Positions 60,617 through 64,000 of a stretch of 64,000 nucleotides of DNA are shown here, piece after piece. The notes beneath the pieces are model-generated. The model made no database searches. It was not told where the DNA came from and was given only the letters and a program-made list of their open reading frames with translations. Source of the stretch: Polyodon spathula (lineage: Eukaryota > Chordata > Actinopteri > Acipenseriformes > Polyodontidae); assembly GCF_017654505.1 (NCBI RefSeq), contig NC_054538.1, positions 63,161,678-63,225,677 on the forward strand, read 5' to 3'. The translations under genes were made by a program, and so were the position numbers. Each line of letters begins with the position of its first letter. The stretch's first letter is position 1.

Positions 60617-60936
60617 CTGACGGTAATTGTATATATTATAGCTAAGGGGACTGTATAAATCGCGATTTCTAAAGTACCTGACTGCGCGGAAATCGTGAAA
60701 TTAGCCCAATACCACAATGTTTTCAATTTTCTTAAAAAATAAAAGATGATTTCATAATTATTTGTATTTCATACAAAAAAAAAAAAAAATCACATTAACT
60801 AAATTGTACAGCTCTGTGTGTCTGAGTGTATAATTTATTTGCCATGCACATAGTGCTGTGCATTGATTATGTAATGTGACTGCAGTATATGCAATCTTGG
60901 CAGGAAATTTAAATACTACACACCGTAAACAAGATA

Positions 60937-61083
60937 ATGGATACCTCTAAAAAGTCAAAAAATGTGACTGCAGCAGATCACGTAAAGTAGTGTCCAGCAG
61001 GAGTTTTACATAGCGATGGAGGTAAGCTCTTCTGTACGTCCTGCAACTTTACTGTAGAGCCCTACCGAAAACCGTCTGTTGAC
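60937..61083 (+). pseudogene. CGGBP1-like BED finger fragment, copy 1
   Basis: ATG at 60937 gives MDTSKKSKNVTAADHVK, a stop, then HSDGGKLFCTSCNFTVEPYR and KPSVDSH. The C-x2-C pair followed by a distant histidine is the N-terminal finger of CGGBP1-type proteins, which derive from hAT transposons. An in-frame TAG and no following domain show decay. The sequence then runs into a short (AT)n tract. A related piece lies 2 kb downstream. Confidence 0.6.
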
Positions 61084-61087
61084 AGCC

Positions 61088-61111
61088 ATATATATATATA
61101 TATATATATAT
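61088..61111. repeat. Short (AT)n tract
   Basis: 12 AT units directly after the zinc-finger fragment. Confidence 0.95.
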
Positions 61112-61516
61112 TGTATTGTGGACTATAGGGGACCTACAGTTAGTGGACACAAGTGTGAGCACTCTTCTATATAGAAGTATCACATTTTTTTAAATTGGAT
61201 AACAGTCAACATATTTAAACTGTTGTATTTTTATTCACTAAATGGTGAAAGGTGGTTATCAAGCTCCGCTATGGGATTTGACATAGGCTTCAGGTTTTTT
61301 TTCTGGATTTATTTTTAAATCTATTTAGCACACCGCCTTCAATTCAACTGTTCAATTCATCTGTCAGGTTCCGTCAGTCGTTCAGTTCAGAGCTGTACGT
61401 GAAACTTTCATCATAATGAATATCTAGAATTCTCCATAATTGACAGTTTCTGCTCAAAACCATGTATAATAACTTCAAAATGAAAATACTATTGGTGGAC
61501 CATCGTATTCAATTCG

Positions 61517-61518
<2 letters not shown>

Positions 61519-61583
<65 letters not shown>
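61519..61583. repeat. (AT)n microsatellite
   Basis: About 32 AT units. Confidence 0.98.
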
Positions 61584-61586
<3 letters not shown>

Positions 61587-63063
61587 CGTATATTTGTTGT
61601 TATTCATATAAGAAGATAGGAGCCCAGAATTGTATGTTTGCCTAGGGCTCCGTGATGGGTTAATCTGGTCCTGATTACCTCCCTTAAAATTAATGTCATT
61701 ATGATCTTTTAAAATCAGGAGGCAAGACTCGTAAATCAGAGATGGCTATTAGAGAACAGTTAATCTGTGCAGAAACTCCTGAATTACAATAAAGCAGAAG
61801 TCTTATTGGCAATATTAAACAGCTTTAAACAGTGATTGTCACTCCCTACAAATATGCAAGCATAATTTTAAATACAAATAGATCCCCTGGGATCCAAACC
61901 ATGAAAGGAAACAAGGATCATAATAAGGACTAAAACACATAAAATAAATCTGACATCTCTCCCTTGTGATACTGAGCAACATTATTACTAATAAATATTG
62001 TGATTTTATACACTATCTAATAAAATTACATTCTATTATCTGCTGTAAAAGTCAGGGGATTCCAGGATAAAAATCTATTAATGCTGTACAAATGTTCTAA
62101 TTTGCACCTTTGCCCTTGGTCTGTTATCCACACCTGTGTTTTTTGGTCTTCAATCAAATGGAAAGATTTTCCAAAAAAACATAATGGCATTATATGGTGT
62201 AAGAGATACAGTTGGAATATTTGCATGTTGGCAGTGTATGAGATACATACAGTACTTTACAGTTTCTCCCTTAATGTGAAACAGCTATATTAACTGCATT
62301 TTTCATCTTTATCAGTGTTTACTGGCTCACTGTGGGTGTTAACCTAGAACGATTAGCTCAATACAACAATCAATCAGTATATAAAGAGTAAGTAGTGGGG
62401 TTCCAAAAAAATATATCATTATATATCCCCACATGTAACTACAACGGTTTATGTAACATACCTGTAATTTGTCATTGTTAACTTTTTACACTTAAACTGT
62501 TTCAAATCTATTTTCATACTGGCCACTCTAGTGCACTGATAATGCAAATCACTCTTCCTGCAGTAATTTAGAGGACAGCTCTCGAACACTAATCAGCCAT
62601 TTTGAATAGCTTTGAAACAGAGTATAAAGTTATGTGTAAACAGTTGTCATGGATGTTAATGATAAAAGAAATTCCAGGTACATTGTTTAAACGTTGTAGC
62701 AACATGTGGAGATGTTTAACTTGAAATCTACTTAATTTGAGATTTTGGGAAAATGTGGAAATTAAACCTAATTTAAATTAACTACTACACACCACAAGCG
62801 AAGTGCTGTGTGCATTGCACTTAGGCAAATAAAAATAAAAACATCCTTAGACAAATAACATTAAAAAAAATACTCCAAAGCAGTTAACATTTTTGTTTAC
62901 TAGTCACATGACAACAATGTTTAAATCAGCCAGTCAGTGCATCTGTTCTGGCTTTTAACCTGTATACTATACAGCAGCAGGTGGGACAAAGTCAGTGTTG
63001 CATTGTTATTTTGGTTTAGATTGTTAAAATCTAGTTTTCAGTATTGGAGGTAAAATACCAAAA
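61584..63063. other. No gene seen
   Basis: AT-rich; small frames on both strands without motifs. Confidence 0.55.
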
Positions 63064-63272
63064 ATGGATGACAAAGCAAAAAAAAAAAAAAAAGGCAAAG
63101 TATATTTCATCTGAGCATCGTGTCAAGAAATTTCCCAAAGAAACTTTACATGCAGATGGAGTTAAATTGTTTTGCACATCTTGTAATGTGACTTTGGAGA
63201 AAATACGATCGATCGCAGTTTAGCTTCAGAACCACACATTAAACAAAAGGCTGTTAAGACAGAGGCTTCTAA
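63064..63272 (+). pseudogene. CGGBP1-like BED finger fragment, copy 2
   Basis: ATG at 63064 (MDDKAKKKKK) leads into a 15-base A run, so the frame probably slips there. The continuing frame reads EHRVKKFPKETLHADGVKLF then CTSCNVTLEKIRS and, after another slip, HIKQKAVKTEAS-like sequence. It resembles copy 1 (KLFCTSCN) and CGGBP1-like hAT-derived proteins. It breaks at a stop soon after the finger. Confidence 0.6.
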
Positions 63273-63384
63273 ATAGAACGTAAAACAACAGTTTTCAGAA
63301 AACAAACTTGAAAGCCAGCGGAAACCCACTACTTACTCTCTATAATACTCATACCTTATTAAACTGCAAATAGCAGGACAGCAG

Positions 63385-63437
63385 CCCCCCAACCCTAACC
63401 CCCAACCCCCAACCCTCAACTCTAACCCTTAATCCTA
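63385..63437. repeat. Telomere-like C-rich degenerate repeat
   Basis: Reads CCCCCCAACCCTAACCCCC, then AACCCCCAACCCTCAAC, TCTAACCCTTAATCCTAA: about eight variants of CCCTAA. This is short and degenerate compared with true telomeric arrays. Confidence 0.65.
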
Positions 63438-64000
63438 AGACACTGAAAAAAGTGAAAACAAATGTTAAACAGCTCATACTGACACCAAAGACAAGACCTA
63501 AATAAATGGAAGAACAGATACAAGTACTCTACTAAATCATCGCTAAAATTACGAACGTGATTAAAAGAGGGCATAAAGCTCACTGTGAAGAGTTTAAAAC
63601 TAATTGCAATCAATCGGTTGGAAAAGGACGAGAAGCTTTCAGGAATACTGATGGACTCCTGTGGTTAGAAACGCAAGATGTGGACAACAGTTACAATTGA
63701 GAATTTTCCAAAGAAAGTCTGACTCATCCCAACAGAAAACAAAAGTAGCAGGTAGGCAGACACACATACACAATAACATTTTCTATGTAAATTAAAACAA
63801 ATATTTATTTCGGTAAAGTGTGTGCAGTACATGTAAAGTTCTGCATAGTATCATAACGTGTCAATGTGGCACCGTGACCTATTTTGTGCTAATTGTGTAC
63901 TAAGTAGGCTATGGTAAAAAAAAAAAAAAAAATAGAAAATGTGCTAAAATCATTTAGTTTCAATTTCAAATACCATCAGTGTTTCTGAAAGCTTCTCGCC
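63438..64000. other. No gene seen
   Basis: AT-rich, with an 18-base poly(A) run at 63915-63932. Confidence 0.6.

Noticed and set aside
56720..61330. GACATAGGCTTCAGGT shared between 56.73 and 61.28 kb
   Set aside because: About 20-45 bases of similarity only; not enough to delimit an element.
63385..63437. True telomere or chromosome end
   Set aside because: Too short and degenerate, and AT-rich unique sequence continues past it.

Overview
This window looks like intergenic or intronic DNA from a repeat-rich vertebrate genome, most likely a ray-finned fish. It is AT-rich, has long (AT)n and (ATT)n microsatellites, and no complete host gene was found. The recognisable sequence is nearly all mobile-element debris of types common in fish: Tc1/mariner, hAT, TTAA-flanked piggyBac-type miniature elements, L2, L1/Tx1 and I/Nimb LINEs, a tRNA-derived SINE, a Gmr1-like Ty3/Gypsy element and solo LTRs. 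The SINE and LTR style make me think of a non-teleost such as a sturgeon or paddlefish, but that is an impression and not a demonstration.

Layout. 0-10 kb: a Tc1 N-terminal fragment, a TTAA miniature element, a decayed hAT transposase with one terminal repeat, a possible orphan acidic exon, an LTR-like repeat, a large inverted repeat, a SINE and a second TTAA element. 10-20 kb: a 41-bp minisatellite beside an L2 3' end with its (AAT)n tail, and a TA-flanked pogo/Tigger-like element holding a solo LTR with exact CAGAG target duplications; another LTR-like copy lies at 17.4-18.0 kb. 20-30 kb: a Tc1 3' half joined to a broken TTAA element, microsatellites, two strong inverted repeats near 27.1 kb and a pre-miRNA-like stem near 29.7 kb. 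30-36 kb: an AT/GT microsatellite, a regular 21-bp array of AGATATCT palindromes, a full-length but mutated Tc1-like transposon and an LTR-like repeat. 36-39 kb: an I/Nimb-type LINE with most of its RT missing. 39.3-44.1 kb, minus strand: a Gmr1-like Gypsy retrotransposon in the unusual order gag, protease, integrase, RT, RNase H. 44-50 kb: an hAT C-terminal fragment, a SINE with clear target duplications and a non-autonomous hAT element. 51-64 kb: a second copy of a low-copy repeat, an L1/Tx1 tail interrupted by a TTAA element, an ERV-like solo LTR, a Gypsy RNase H scrap, two CGGBP1-like zinc-finger fragments and a short telomere-like C-rich tract.

Nothing here forms a working pathway. Every large transposase or polymerase reading frame carries stops, frameshifts or deletions. 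The most informative content is the nesting of elements, which gives relative ages; the domain order and SCAN-like capsid of the Gypsy element; and a few structured non-coding sequences (the 21-bp palindrome array, the hairpins and the hairpin-bearing LTR family) that the named elements do not explain. All element assignments come from reading motifs; no database search was run.
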